Assembly (NCBI RefSeq): GCF_035989305.1
Contig: NZ_CP108514.1
Span: 9,342,501 to 9,406,500 of the forward strand
DNA length: 64,000 nt
Direction: 5' to 3'
Source of the DNA: Streptomyces sp. NBC_01233
GTDB taxonomy: Bacteria; Actinomycetota; Actinomycetes; Streptomycetales; Streptomycetaceae
Below the pieces are notes generated by a model. That model had not been told where the DNA came from, made no database searches, and worked only from the letters and a program-made list of their open reading frames with translations. The translations under genes were made by a program, and so were the position numbers. This document shows, one piece after another, positions 20,903 to 29,440 of the stretch. The stretch's first letter is position 1. Each line of letters starts with the position of its first letter.

Positions 20903-21715
20903 ATGTCCATACCGCCTCCACCTCCACCGCCACCACCGTCGTCCCCTGAGCCGAACCCGCAATGGGGACCTCGCGGGCAGGCGGGACAGCCCGGTCAGCA
21001 GGGGCAGCCCGGCGGCCCGCAGGGCTGGTACGCGCCGTCCCCACCCCCGCCGACGTCGCAGAAGACGAACGTGCTGGCCATCGTGGCGTTCGTCATGGCG
21101 ATCGTCTGCGCGATACCGCTGGTCCCGCTGATCCTCGGCATCGTCGCCCTCAACCAGATCCGCGAACGCGGCGAGAAGGGCAAGGGCCTGGCCATCGCGG
21201 CCATCGTCATCCACGCCGCGACCCTCGTGTTCTACGGGATCGTGCTGGTCCTCGCATTCTCCGGAGTGCTGGACGACGCGCCGGAGCGCGACACCAGTGG
21301 CCAGGTCACCGCGCCGGGCTCCAGCGAATTGGAGGACATCCGCAGGGGGGACTGCTTCAACACGGACGACGATCTAGCGCAGAACGACGACAAGGACGGC
21401 ACCCGAGCCGCCCGCTCGGTGCGCATCGTGCCCTGCGACCAGCCTCACAAGGGTGAGGTGTACACCGTCTTCGACCTGGAGGACGGTGCGTACCCGGGCA
21501 CGCAGAAGATCATCTCGATCGCCGACGAGAACTGCAGCGGCACGGCGCTCACCGACTACACGGGCCCTGCCACGAAGCCCCCCGATAAGCCGATTCCGTC
21601 CTACTACTATTTCCCGTCGTCCGACACCTGGGCCCTCGGTGACCGCCAAGTCGCCTGCTTCCTGGCCGACCCCAGCGGTACGAGCACCGGCTCGGTCCGC
21701 GCCCCCGGTTCCTGA
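20903..21715 (+). CDS. DUF4190 / septum-formation family membrane protein
   Basis: A 270-residue protein: Pro-rich N-terminus with Gly/Gln repeats (1-50), two membrane segments (VLAIVAFVMAIVCAIPLVPLILGIVAL and LAIAAIVIHAATLVFYGIVLVLAF) of the DUF4190 pattern, then an extracellular domain with DCF, VPCDQPHKGEVYTVF and DRQVACFLADP, matching the 'septum formation' family found in Streptomyces. Start ATG 20903 has AAGGAGA about 8 bases upstream. It is framed by the two arms of a 34-bp inverted repeat. Function unknown beyond a membrane location. Confidence 0.8.
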   Translation: MSIPPPPPPPPPSSPEPNPQWGPRGQAGQPGQQGQPGGPQGWYAPSPPPPTSQKTNVLAIVAFVMAIVCAIPLVPLILGIVALNQIRERGEKGKGLAIAAIVIHAATLVFYGIVLVLAFSGVLDDAPERDTSGQVTAPGSSELEDIRRGDCFNTDDDLAQNDDKDGTRAARSVRIVPCDQPHKGEVYTVFDLEDGAYPGTQKIISIADENCSGTALTDYTGPATKPPDKPIPSYYYFPSSDTWALGDRQVACFLADPSGTSTGSVRAPGS

Positions 21716-21716
21716 G

Positions 21717-21750
21717 CGGGCAACCCGGCGAACCTTCCCGGTCACAGCAC
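21717..21750 (-). repeat. Right arm of the 34-bp inverted repeat
   Basis: Reverse-complement partner of 20627-20660 with a single mismatch, beginning one base after the DUF4190 gene's last base. Confidence 0.9.
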
Positions 21751-21773
21751 TGGGGGACGGGAGTCGCGGGTTC

Positions 21774-22328
21774 CTACGCGGCTCCCGGCGCGGATTCCTG
21801 CGGGGTAAGATCCGCGGGTGCCTGCGGCGCGGGCGCCGCGGATTCGTGCGGGACCGGCGGGTGGCAAGCGGCGGGGGCGTCGTCTTCCTCCGTGCGCGGC
21901 CAGTACCGTCCTTCGAGGGCCTCGGCGCTGCGGTTGAGCCGGACCAGGACGTCTTCCAGCTCCCGTACCTCCTCAGGGGACCAGTCGGCGACCACCCGGG
22001 CCAGGCAGGACCGGTTGACCTCGCGGTCTCCGGCGAGCCGGCGCCCGCCTTCCACGGTGATGCGCAGCTTGCGGGCCATGCCGCCGTCCGGGTCCGCGAC
22101 GCGCTCGGCCAGTCCGCAGCGCAGCAGTGCGGCCGTCTGGCGGTTCACGGTCGAGGTGTCGAGCCCGAAGGCTTCTGCCAACTGTCCGATGGACATGGGG
22201 CCTTGTGTGTCGATCCGGCTGAGCAGCAGGTACGCCGACCGCTCCAGGCGTTCGGGGTCGCGCTCACGCCGGGCAAGCACCTGATGTCGCGAGAGCAGCA
22301 TCAGTTCCCGCTCCAGTTTCTCCAGCAC
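21774..22328 (-). CDS. MarR-family transcriptional regulator
   Basis: A 184-residue winged-helix regulator: helix-turn-helix in MSIGQLAEAFGLDTSTVNRQTAALLRCGL, wing in DPDGGMARKLRITVEGGRRL. Start GTG 22328 has GGGAGG upstream and fits the family's N-terminal helix; the frame extends upstream without support. The C-terminal 40 residues (Pro/Ala-rich) are longer than usual. It is divergent from an Old Yellow Enzyme gene across a gap with an imperfect palindrome (22437-22465), the typical arrangement of a repressor responding to an electrophile or quinone that its target reduces. Confidence 0.9.
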   Translation of the reverse strand: MLEKLERELMLLSRHQVLARRERDPERLERSAYLLLSRIDTQGPMSIGQLAEAFGLDTSTVNRQTAALLRCGLAERVADPDGGMARKLRITVEGGRRLAGDREVNRSCLARVVADWSPEEVRELEDVLVRLNRSAEALEGRYWPRTEEDDAPAACHPPVPHESAAPAPQAPADLTPQESAPGAA

Positions 22329-22436
22329 TGCGCCTCCCGCTCCTTCCGGCGCTCCATTATCGCCGACCCGTGGACCGGCGGACCTCTGCCGGGGGGTCTG
22401 CGGACGGCTCCGCGCGAGGGCCGGGGTGCTGCAATA

Positions 22437-22465
22437 TGCATGATACATAGCATGTGTACTATGCA
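22437..22465. promoter_or_regulatory. Probable MarR operator between divergent genes
   Basis: Imperfect palindrome of two 12-base arms, TGCATGATACAT and TGTACTATGCA-type, around a short centre. It is strikingly A+T-rich for this genome, so it likely overlaps the promoter of the oxidoreductase gene. Confidence 0.6.
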
Positions 22466-22514
22466 CTTCTCCTCGTCACCCCCGACGAGCCACAGCTCAA
22501 CCCGGAGGACCCGC

Positions 22515-23645
22515 ATGACCGTCACCACGTCCACCGCCTCCCGCGCGGCCGAGATCCTGTCCCGGCCCGTCACGCTGAACGGCCTGACCGTCCCCAATCG
22601 CATCGCGATGGCTCCGATGACGCGGATGTTCTCCCCTGGCGGCGTGCCCGGCGAGGACGTGCTGGCGTATTACGCCAGCCGGGCCGCCGCGGGCGTGGGC
22701 TTGATCGTCACCGAGGGCACCTACGTCGGTCACGAGTCCGCCGGGCAGAGCGACCGGGTGCCGCGGTTCCACGGCGAGGAGCAGCTGGCGGGGTGGGCGA
22801 AGGTCGCCGCGGCCGTGCACGAGGCGGGCGGCACGATCGTGCCGCAGCTGTGGCACATAGGCATGGTGCGCAAGCAGGGCGAGGCACCGTACGCCGACGC
22901 GCCCCCCGTCGGCCCCTCCGGCATCCGCGTCGACGGCACCGAGGGGACCGGCAGGGCGATGACCCGCGCCGACCTCGACGACGTCATCGGCGCGTTCGCC
23001 GACGCCGCCGCGGACGCCGCGCGGATCGGCTTCGACGGCGTGGAACTGCACGGCGCCCACGGCTACCTCCTCGACCAGTTCCTGTGGGAGCGGACCAACC
23101 GCCGCACCGACGCCTACGGCGGCGACGCGGTGGCCCGTACGAAGTTCGCCGCGGAGATCGTGGCAGCGGTCCGCGAGCGCGTCCCGGCCGACTTCCCGGT
23201 GATCTTCCGCTACTCGCAGTGGAAGCAGGAGGCCTACGACGCCCGGCTCGCGCAGACCCCGGAGGAGCTGGAGGCGATCCTGACCCCGCTGGCGGCGGCC
23301 GGCGTCGACGCGTTCCACGCCTCCACCCGGCGCTACTGGCTCCCCGAGTTCGAGGGCTCGGACCTGAATCTGGCGGGCTGGACCAAGAAGCTCACGGGCC
23401 GGCCGACCATCACCGTCGGCTCGGTCGGCCTCGACGGCGACTTCATCCGCGCCTTCGTCGGCGAAGGAGCGGCGCTCGGCGACATCGACAACCTCCTGGA
23501 CCGCATGGAACGCGACGAGTTCGACATGGTCGCCGTCGGCCGGGCGCTGCTCCAGGACCCACAGTGGGCGGCGAAGGTCCTCGGCAACCGCTTCGACGAG
23601 CTGAAGCCGTACGACGCGGCGGCGCTCGGGTCACTCAGCCGGTAG
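22515..23645 (+). CDS. Old Yellow Enzyme family NADH:flavin oxidoreductase
   Basis: A 376-residue FMN TIM-barrel. Family marks: VPNRIAMAPMTRMF near the start, the WHIG substrate-binding motif (QLWHIGMV), GFDGVELHGAHGYLLDQFLWERTNRRTDAYGG, and MVAVGRALLQDPQW for FMN phosphate. OYE enzymes reduce activated C=C bonds or nitro compounds with NAD(P)H. Start ATG 22515 has CGGAGG 6 bases upstream. Divergent MarR neighbour suggests induction by an electrophile. Its TAG stop lies inside a 7-bp tandem repeat. Confidence 0.92.
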   Translation: MTVTTSTASRAAEILSRPVTLNGLTVPNRIAMAPMTRMFSPGGVPGEDVLAYYASRAAAGVGLIVTEGTYVGHESAGQSDRVPRFHGEEQLAGWAKVAAAVHEAGGTIVPQLWHIGMVRKQGEAPYADAPPVGPSGIRVDGTEGTGRAMTRADLDDVIGAFADAAADAARIGFDGVELHGAHGYLLDQFLWERTNRRTDAYGGDAVARTKFAAEIVAAVRERVPADFPVIFRYSQWKQEAYDARLAQTPEELEAILTPLAAAGVDAFHASTRRYWLPEFEGSDLNLAGWTKKLTGRPTITVGSVGLDGDFIRAFVGEGAALGDIDNLLDRMERDEFDMVAVGRALLQDPQWAAKVLGNRFDELKPYDAAALGSLSR

Positions 23646-23677
23646 CCGGTAGCCGGTAGCCGGTAGCCGGTAGCCGG
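23637..23677. repeat. Nearly six tandem copies of AGCCGGT at the end of the OYE gene
   Basis: Five perfect 7-bp units plus a partial sixth. The first unit spans the last codons and the stop codon (TAG at 23643), so the array forms the start of the 3' untranslated region. Confidence 0.95.
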
Positions 23678-23698
23678 CGGCCGTCCGGACGGCCGGTC

Positions 23699-23747
23699 CG
23701 CGAACGCCCCGTGACGTCGGTTCCGCCGACGTCACGGGGCGTTCGCG
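23699..23747. terminator. 22-bp perfect hairpin after the OYE gene
   Basis: Arms 23699-23720 and 23726-23747 pair perfectly around the loop TTCCG. A strong terminator-like structure for the oxidoreductase gene, without a U-tract as is usual in Streptomyces. Confidence 0.8.
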
Positions 23748-23832
23748 CTCCGGTCAAAGATCGCCGCACCTCGCCAGCGCTACCCATCGCCCACCGGCGG
23801 AACCCGATGGGCTTGGTACTCGGAGCAACCCC

Positions 23833-24027
23833 GAGATCAAACGCCGCGCCGACGTCGTCCAGGTCTTCCCCAGCCCCGAGGCCGTCCTGCGACTGGCCAC
23901 CGCAGTGCGAGCCGAAATGCACGACGAATGGATCGCCTTCCCCCGCCGCCACCTCTCCGAAGAGAGCATGGCCACCGGCTACGCCACCGCCGACACCGAG
24001 GCCCTCCCCGGCATTACCGAGGGCTGA
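23833..24027 (+). pseudogene. IS256-family transposase C-terminal fragment
   Basis: Sixty-four codons beginning EIKRRADVVQVF and ending in TGA, clearly homologous to the last part of the intact transposase at 10406 (shared HDEWIAFPRR). Everything upstream of the final catalytic Glu region is missing. A fossil of an older related element. Confidence 0.85.
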
Positions 24028-24121
24028 TCCCCTCCATCACGGCAGGGAGACATGATCGACTGGAACCGCTCATGTGCGATGCCGGACCATGTGCAGCTCA
24101 CCCGGCCGCGCGGCAACCGGG

Positions 24122-24565
24122 TCAACTCGCCGGACTGGTCAGGACGCAGTTCGGATAATCGTTGTCCGGATCGCCGACGGCGACCCAGAGCTTCAGGACC
24201 TTGCCTCGCCTCAAGGCGTCGTAGGAGTCGGGCTCCCGCTCACCCGTTTCGGGGTGAGCGGCGTCGAAGGTCACACCGACGAAGGTTTGCTTCTCGTTGG
24301 AGTCTTGCACCCAGGTGCCTGTTCCGGACCCGGTCAAACCCTCGTCCCAGCGGTAGGCGATGCAGACTTTATCGGCGATGAACGTCCCGTCCGGCTTCAG
24401 TGTGAGGGTGCCGCCGTCGGCATCGGTCCACGTGGTAGCAAGTTCGGCCGGCTTCAGAACGACCGGTTCGCCTTCGGGTGGCGGCATGACGGTCAACCTG
24501 CCGCAGGCCGTCAGGGCGAGGGCCGTGGCGAGCAAGATCAGCGCAGTACGACAGGAACGCAACAC
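24122..24565 (-). CDS. Small lipoprotein of unknown function
   Basis: A 147-residue protein with a lipoprotein signal peptide (RTALILLATALALTACG); the lipobox LTAC predicts lipidation of Cys21. The mature part has GGTLTLKPDGTF...CIAYRW, TGSGTGTWV and LWVAVGDPDNDYPNCVL, reminiscent of the beta-rich lipocalin-like exported proteins common in Streptomyces. Start GTG 24565 is preceded by GGTGGAG very close to it. No partner gene is apparent. Confidence 0.75.
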   Translation of the reverse strand: MLRSCRTALILLATALALTACGRLTVMPPPEGEPVVLKPAELATTWTDADGGTLTLKPDGTFIADKVCIAYRWDEGLTGSGTGTWVQDSNEKQTFVGVTFDAAHPETGEREPDSYDALRRGKVLKLWVAVGDPDNDYPNCVLTSPAS

Positions 24566-24974
24566 ACTCCACCCCTAGCGGGTTCTGCAGGCCGCGTGCG
24601 CGACCGGTGGGCTCAAGAACGCATGCCGTACCCTGGCACAGGGATTGAACGCGTTCAAGTCGTAGTGGTCGGTGGCCACTCTTCACGAGGCGTGAAGCGG
24701 TACGGCAGCGAAGTGCCGCAACCACAGCGGCCGAGCGCGGTCGGGCCGCAAACAACCCATGGATCACCTTCTTCGCGAATCGCTTCCCGGCCCGGCGCAC
24801 GCGACGAACCCCCGCCTCGCCAGGTGAGCCATGGGCTTTCGCGCAACCAGTCCAAACTGAAGCGGCGCACATGGCTGTTGATCGAGTGGTGCTATGGCGG
24901 CAGGAGGGTCTACCGCGAGCGGTTCGAGTCGGCCAATGGGGGGCCTGTGTCCTGATCATGAGAAGGTTTCGACC
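24566..24974. other. Intergenic, no gene recognised
   Basis: Open frames on both strands lack recognisable motifs. A ribosome site (GAGAAGG) for the next gene lies at about 24960. Composition suggests decayed sequence. Confidence 0.45.
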
Positions 24975-25388
24975 ATGGCCGATTTCATCCGTGCGGGGAG
25001 GCTGTTCCGGGTCGTCGGGTTCCATCCGTCCCACCGGCAGCTCTTCCTGCAGAGCGAAGCAACGTTGGTTGACCAGACCACAACACGCATTGAGATCTAC
25101 ATCGGGCATGTAGAGCTGATGCTCCTCCAGCCCTACTACCGCAACGGGATCCACATCCGGCGCGCCAGTCCCGACGAGTTCGCCGTGTTGAAGGAGCGGC
25201 ATGGGCTGGAGTCGTCCGCCGCCGAGTACACCTGGATGCTGGACCCTGACGGAGGCAGCTTTGTCGTCGGGAGCGTGCCGAGCTGGCGCGAGGCGGAGTA
25301 CGCGCTGATGGGTGACCGGGAGTCGCTGTACGACCCGTCCAAGCCCTGGCCGCCGGACTTCTCGGTGGAGTCGGGCCACGCCTTCTGA
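24975..25388 (+). CDS. Hypothetical protein, 137 residues
   Basis: I do not recognise the family. ATG 24975 has GAGAAGG 8 bases upstream. The protein is soluble, rich in aromatic residues (FHPSHRQLFLQS, LLQPYYRNGIHIRR, YDPSKPWPPDF) and has no signal peptide or membrane segment. The layout, with a short strand-rich N-terminus and a tail rich in Pro and Trp, resembles small immunity or effector-associated proteins, but that is only an impression. It stands alone between gene fragments. Confidence 0.6.
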   Translation: MADFIRAGRLFRVVGFHPSHRQLFLQSEATLVDQTTTRIEIYIGHVELMLLQPYYRNGIHIRRASPDEFAVLKERHGLESSAAEYTWMLDPDGGSFVVGSVPSWREAEYALMGDRESLYDPSKPWPPDFSVESGHAF

Positions 25389-25860
25389 CCCGTCTTTCCG
25401 TACGGACGGACATGGCCGGGCGGCACCCGGAGCTCCGGCTGCCGCCCAGTCAAGGCAGCCATCCGGGACCCGCCCTTCAACCAGATCCGCCATGTACGTA
25501 CAGATCAATCGGCGTTGGCCCGTCTGGCCAACTGGACGCTCAGCCATGAGTCGGTGAAACCAGACGACGAGGCGTACGTTCTCGGCTCCGTGAACCCAGA
25601 CCCGGCCCCGGTCGGTGTCGGCCCCCGCGGCCGAGGCGCGACTTCGCGTGCCTGGGGCGTCGGTCTCCTTCCAGTCCGCGGTATTCAGCTCGGCCCAGGT
25701 CGGCCGGGTCGTCCCGACGTCGTGAGGGCCGCCAAAGGCGGCAAACTCGCCTCGAAGCCTGTCCGAGGCGTCATCAGGGAAGCCACGGCCTTCGCCAGGG
25801 GGCGGAAGCCGAAGAAGCTGCGTACTCCGAAGAGGCTTGCCCGCCCGGCGCGAAGTCGGG
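25389..25860. other. Intergenic with possible decayed minus-strand frame
   Basis: No intact gene. A minus-strand frame around 25590-25760 reads EFAAFGGPHDVGTTRPTWAELNTADWK, which has protein-like composition but no start, no end and no family I know. Treated as possible decay. Confidence 0.3.
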
Positions 25861-26055
25861 TCACCTCCGGGCGCGCAGCATGCCGTCGCGGTCAGGCAGG
25901 ACAGCGACGAACAGCGAGTGGCGTTCGTCGGGGTACATGGACAGGGCGCAGGCCGCCCGCGCGTCGGCCACCAGAGCGGTGAGCTCCTGGTGGTCGGTGT
26001 CGTCGACGACCGCGTGGCGGATCGTTCCGTCTTGCGCCTCCCACACGAACTCCAC
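25861..26055 (-). CDS. Small hypothetical protein, 64 residues
   Basis: GTG 26055 is preceded by GGAGG with 5-base spacing, an excellent ribosome site, and the frame ends with TGA at 25861. The protein (VEFVWEAQDGTIRHAVVDDTDHQELTALVADARAACAL...) looks like a small alpha/beta domain. No homology recognised. It is short and lies among fragments, so it may itself be decaying. Confidence 0.5.
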   Translation of the reverse strand: MEFVWEAQDGTIRHAVVDDTDHQELTALVADARAACALSMYPDERHSLFVAVLPDRDGMLRARR

Positions 26056-26099
26056 TGACTCCTCCGGGGGAGCGCGGCGAGGACCGCGCCGACGGCCTG

Positions 26100-26531
26100 G
26101 TCGAGGACGGGGGTGCCGAGATCGGCCAGCGCCTTGTGGCGGGCGAACCGCGCTGCGACGGGTTCCTCGGTGACGGCGACCCCCGGCACGCCGCGGCCGT
26201 CGCCCGCGACGCACTGCTGCGCCTGACACGCCTGGCCTGCGTCATCGGGCTGCACACCGGCGAACTCACCCACCGACAGGCGGCCGCCCGGTTCGAAGCA
26301 GAGGCGCACACACCCCCGGCACTCGCCACGCAGCAGGCGACGCGCTGCCTGCTCGACCCCCAGGCAGGCGACTACACCCGGGGGAAGTTTGCGATCCTCG
26401 ACCTGCGTGACCAGGCCCGCCGGCACTGGGGGCCCGGCTTCACCCACAAGCGCTTCCACACCGCGCTGCTCAACCTCGGCGCACCACCACTGACCCTGCT
26501 GCCGGCCCTGCTCGGAGCGGACCGGCGATGA
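26100..26531 (+). pseudogene. DUF885-family protein, C-terminal fragment
   Basis: The frame lacks a credible start. Its second half, TRCLLDPQAGDYTRGKFAILDLRDQARRHWGPGFTHKRFHTALLNLGAPPLTLLPALL, matches the end of DUF885 proteins (a metallopeptidase-like family where a Tyr-x3-Gly and an FH-ALLxxG motif are typical). Most of a protein of 500-plus residues is missing. The stop overlaps the ATG of the LysE remnant (ATGA at 26528). Confidence 0.65.
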
Positions 26532-27030
26532 GCGTCCTCTCCGACCCCAGCAGTTGCTGCTCTTCGTGGGCGCGTCCGCCGCCCTCGCAGGCATGCCCGG
26601 ACCGAACCTCGTCTACATCTGCACGCGCAGCATCGCCAAGGGCGCCGGCGCCGGGATGGTCTCGGCACTCGGGGTGGAGACCGGCACCCTGATACACGCC
26701 CTCGCCACCGCCTTCGGAGTCGCGGCACTCGTCTCCGCCGAACCGGCAGCACTGAAGGTCCTCACCCTGCTCGGCGCCGCCTATCTCCTCTACCTCGGAA
26801 TCCGTTGCCTCGCCGGCACCGGCCCGCCCGGCAACTCGGCCCAGCCCGTACCCAGGAGGCTCTGGAGCGTCTACCGCGAAGGGATCCTCGTCAATGTCCT
26901 CAACCCGGAGATCATGCTCTTCTTCCTGGGCTTCCTTCCGCAGTGGGTGAGCCAGGATGCCAGCGGCGCACGGGCCGGTACGGAACTGCTGGCGCTGGCC
27001 GCGATCACCTTCACGGTGCGCTGGTCATGA
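26528..27030 (+). pseudogene. LysE/RhtB-type exporter, frameshifted and truncated
   Basis: From 26554 the frame encodes LLLFVGASAALAGMPGPNLVYICTRSI... with the family's MPGPN motif and several membrane segments. The natural start ATG 26528 is one base out of frame; restoring one C in the CCCC run near 26546 joins MSVLSDPQQ to LLLFVGAS. The protein ends after 158 residues, missing the last membrane helix of the usual 200-residue exporter. Probably non-functional. Confidence 0.75.
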
Positions 27031-27130
27031 ACCTGGGGTCGGCCACTGGAAGGGCACCACGGCCCCCTGCTCCCTGCCGCCGACCGATGTCCGTATCCGA
27101 GCCAAGCCGAGCCAAGCCAAGCCGACCTAA

Positions 27131-28518
27131 TACTGCAACCGCATGTGTGGGTCGTGGCCTCGGCGTTGGTAATGGCAGCGGCGGGCTCGGGCCTGGCTGC
27201 GGCGCCGGAAGCGTGACCAGTGCAGACGGTGCTCGTTGCTGTGGCAGCGGGGCGTGACGACGACGTGCCCGATCATCCGGCGGATCTCCGGGACGCTGAG
27301 GGGTATGAGGTCTTGCTCGTCATCTCCGCTGCCCCTTTTGCGGCTTCTGCGGCACGGATGGCCGTGAGGTAGGCCAGGACGGCCATGGCCAGGGTGATGT
27401 GCCGGTACCAGGCCCGGTAGAGCCGCACCTGGTAGTGATCGAGCCCGCATTCACCCTTCGCGGTCTGGAAGCACTCCTCCACCGCCCACCTGGCTCCGGC
27501 GGTCCTGACCAGGTCTTTCAGCCGGGAAGTGACGGGGCCGTAGCAGACGTAGTAGGCGATGTCGGTGGGGTCGGACAGGTTGCGGCGGGCGAGCACCCAG
27601 TGCCCGGATCCGCCCTCCCAGGCGGGCCGGATCGCGACGCGGGCCCAGTGGTAGATCCGCTGGCCGTGGGCGCCTAGCTCCGGCGGAGATCCGCTTCCAT
27701 GCCTGCTTCGGCAGGGCCGCGATCAGCTCGTCGACGCGGGCGTCCCGGCCGTCGGCGGTGATCACGGTGTCGTTGACCTTGGTGGCCAGCACATACGCGG
27801 CCTGGCGTTCTTCCAGCCAGGCGCGGAAGTGCTTGACCTGCCCGTATGCCTCGTCCGCGGTCACCCAGGCGAAGGGAACAGCCGCGTCGATGGCGCGTTG
27901 CAGCATCCACTTGAGGTGCTCGATCTTCGTGGCGAACGGCACGGTGTCGTCGATCCCGGCTGCCCGGCAGCGGTCGCGGTCGTCCGTCCAGGACTTCGGG
28001 ACGTAGAGTTCCCGGTCGATCAGCGCCCGCCCTTTGGCGGATGCGTAGGCGAGGAAGGTGCCGATCTGGCAGTTCTCGGTGCGGCCAGCGGTGCCGGAAT
28101 ACTGCCGCTGGACCCCTGCTGACCTGGTGCCCTTCTTCAGGAACCCGGTGTCGTCCCCGATGAGCACGCCATCCTTGGCGCCGATGGTCTCCACGACGAA
28201 GTCCCGGACATCGTCCCGGACCGCGTTCTCGTCCCATTCGGAGTGGTTGAGCAGGCGTTGCACACCGTCCGGGCGGAGCTGGCCGACCTGCTCGGCCAGC
28301 GTCCACCCGTTCTTCTTCTCTAGCGGCGCAAGCAGGCCCGTCATGTAGTCCAGAGCCCGATCACGTGGCTCCGACCTGCCAAAACGATGCCCGAACCGGG
28401 CATGCAACCCCGCTACACCCTCGGACCACGACTCGATCTGCTCAACCGTCAGCGATTCATCACACAGTCACAACAACGAGCAACCTCACCGACCGTCACG
28501 CCACATGCGGTTGCAGTA
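27131..28518 (-). mobile_element. IS701-family insertion sequence, about 1.39 kb
   Basis: Perfect 17-bp terminal inverted repeats, TACTGCAACCGCATGTG at 27131 and its reverse complement ending at 28518. The flanking 4-bp direct repeats CTAA (27127-27130 and 28519-28522) match the YTNA targets described for IS701 elements. The single transposase gene is frameshifted, so the copy is probably non-autonomous. Confidence 0.9.
27273..28407 (-). pseudogene. IS701-family transposase, frameshifted
   Basis: The first part, to about 27675, encodes the IS701 DDE transposase (DYMTGLLAPLEKKNGWTLAEQ, VLIGDDTGFLKKG, TADEAYGQ). After KRISAG the frame shifts by one base: homology continues in another frame as GQRIYHW...ARRNLSDPTDIAYYVCYGP...RWAVEECFQTAKGECGLDHYQVR to the stop at 27273. 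One inserted T near 27675 explains it. The start is unclear; homology reaches upstream of the TTG at 28407 without an obvious initiation codon. Confidence 0.85.
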
Positions 28519-28743
28519 CTAAGCGGGGTCGGTATCCTCCTTGCTTCGGGAGCGCTCGTCTTCCAAGGCTCGTTCGATGCGATCGGGGTTGGCCGGCGGG
28601 GCCATGGAGCCCGTTCCGGTGCGGGAGGCGACCCCGGGTGGACGTCCGTGCTCGTCGATCATGGCCCCGTTGTCGGGCAGCCTGGGACTTGCTCCGTGGC
28701 CGCGCTGTCCTGCTTCGTCGGGGTGCTCTCCGTTCCTGTGCAC
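28519..28743 (-). CDS. Small hypothetical protein, 74 residues
   Basis: GTG 28743 has GAGGAGG 5 bases upstream. The product (VHRNGEHPDEAGQRGHGASPRLPDNGAMIDEHGRPPGV...DRIERALEDERSRSKEDTDPA) is hydrophilic and probably disordered. Similar short proteins accompany stress genes in Streptomyces, but I cannot name a family. Its stop TAG lies within the CTAA target duplication of the IS701 element and would also be present without the element. Confidence 0.6.
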   Translation of the reverse strand: MHRNGEHPDEAGQRGHGASPRLPDNGAMIDEHGRPPGVASRTGTGSMAPPANPDRIERALEDERSRSKEDTDPA

Positions 28744-28873
28744 GAGGGGCCTCCTCACCTCGGTCTTTCTGGCGTGCATGCGGAATCCGCGCGGTTGCTC
28801 TTCGGTCCGCAACGCTGCGGAGCTCTGGCGGCAGAGGTCGGTGACGGGTGGAGCCCGGTCACCACGATCTTCA

Positions 28874-29440
28874 TCACGCCCACTTCGCCTGCGCCGTCCG
28901 CCGGCGGCCCCGGCGGGAAGCAGCCGATGCGTGCTGGGGGTCGCTGCGCAAGGCGCGGTCCACGGCGGTCAGCCGCAGGGTCTCCAGGGTGTCGGCCTGG
29001 CGTTCGGCGCGTCTCAGCAGCCTGCCGATGACCTCGGCGTCCAGGCGCGGATCCGAGCGGGCCAGGGCGTGCAGGGTCCGCCAGAGTTCCTTCTTGCCTT
29101 CGACACCCACCCGGATCGCCTCCAGTTCGAGGACGTCGCTCAGGGGCGAGCGTGAGAACACCCTGCCGTTGGGTTTCAGTCGCCCCGTCTGTGCCGCGGC
29201 GACGCCCAGGAGGACGCGGAGGTTGTTCACGGCGAGGTCGAGCGTCGTCATGATCTCGCGCAGGCTGTCGCGGTCCTCGGCGACTTCCTCGGTGAGGGCC
29301 GCCAGGCGCGGCCCGGCGTCGGTGCCGCGGTGGGCGTGTGCCGTCCGCCTGAGGAGGGCGACTCCGGCCCCCGCCCCGGCGAGATGGTCATTGAGGTAGA
29401 TGCCCAGCAGGTGGCGGGGATCAGGGGCGGTGCGTTTCAT
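28874..29440 (-). CDS. Conserved hypothetical helical protein, 188 residues
   Basis: ATG 29440 is preceded by GGAG 8 bases upstream. The protein is predicted all-helical: LLGIYLNDHLAGAGAGVALLRRTAHAHRG...LTEEVAEDRDSLREIMTTLDL...GRLKPNGRVFSRSPLSDVLELEAIRVGVEGKKELWRTL. The spacing of His, Glu and Asp recalls ferritin-like or hemerythrin-like four-helix bundles, but no metal site is certain. I believe it is conserved in Streptomyces stress regions; function unknown. Confidence 0.7.
   Translation of the reverse strand: MKRTAPDPRHLLGIYLNDHLAGAGAGVALLRRTAHAHRGTDAGPRLAALTEEVAEDRDSLREIMTTLDLAVNNLRVLLGVAAAQTGRLKPNGRVFSRSPLSDVLELEAIRVGVEGKKELWRTLHALARSDPRLDAEVIGRLLRRAERQADTLETLRLTAVDRALRSDPQHASAASRRGRRRTAQAKWA

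Noticed and set aside
23637..23677. Short regular repeats considered as a CRISPR array
   Set aside because: Units are 7 bp with no spacers; it is a simple tandem repeat.
24369..26594. A 741-codon minus-strand frame across several small genes
   Set aside because: It runs antisense through a DUF885 fragment, a small gene and a hypothetical gene and contains no consistent family; only short parts may be decayed coding.
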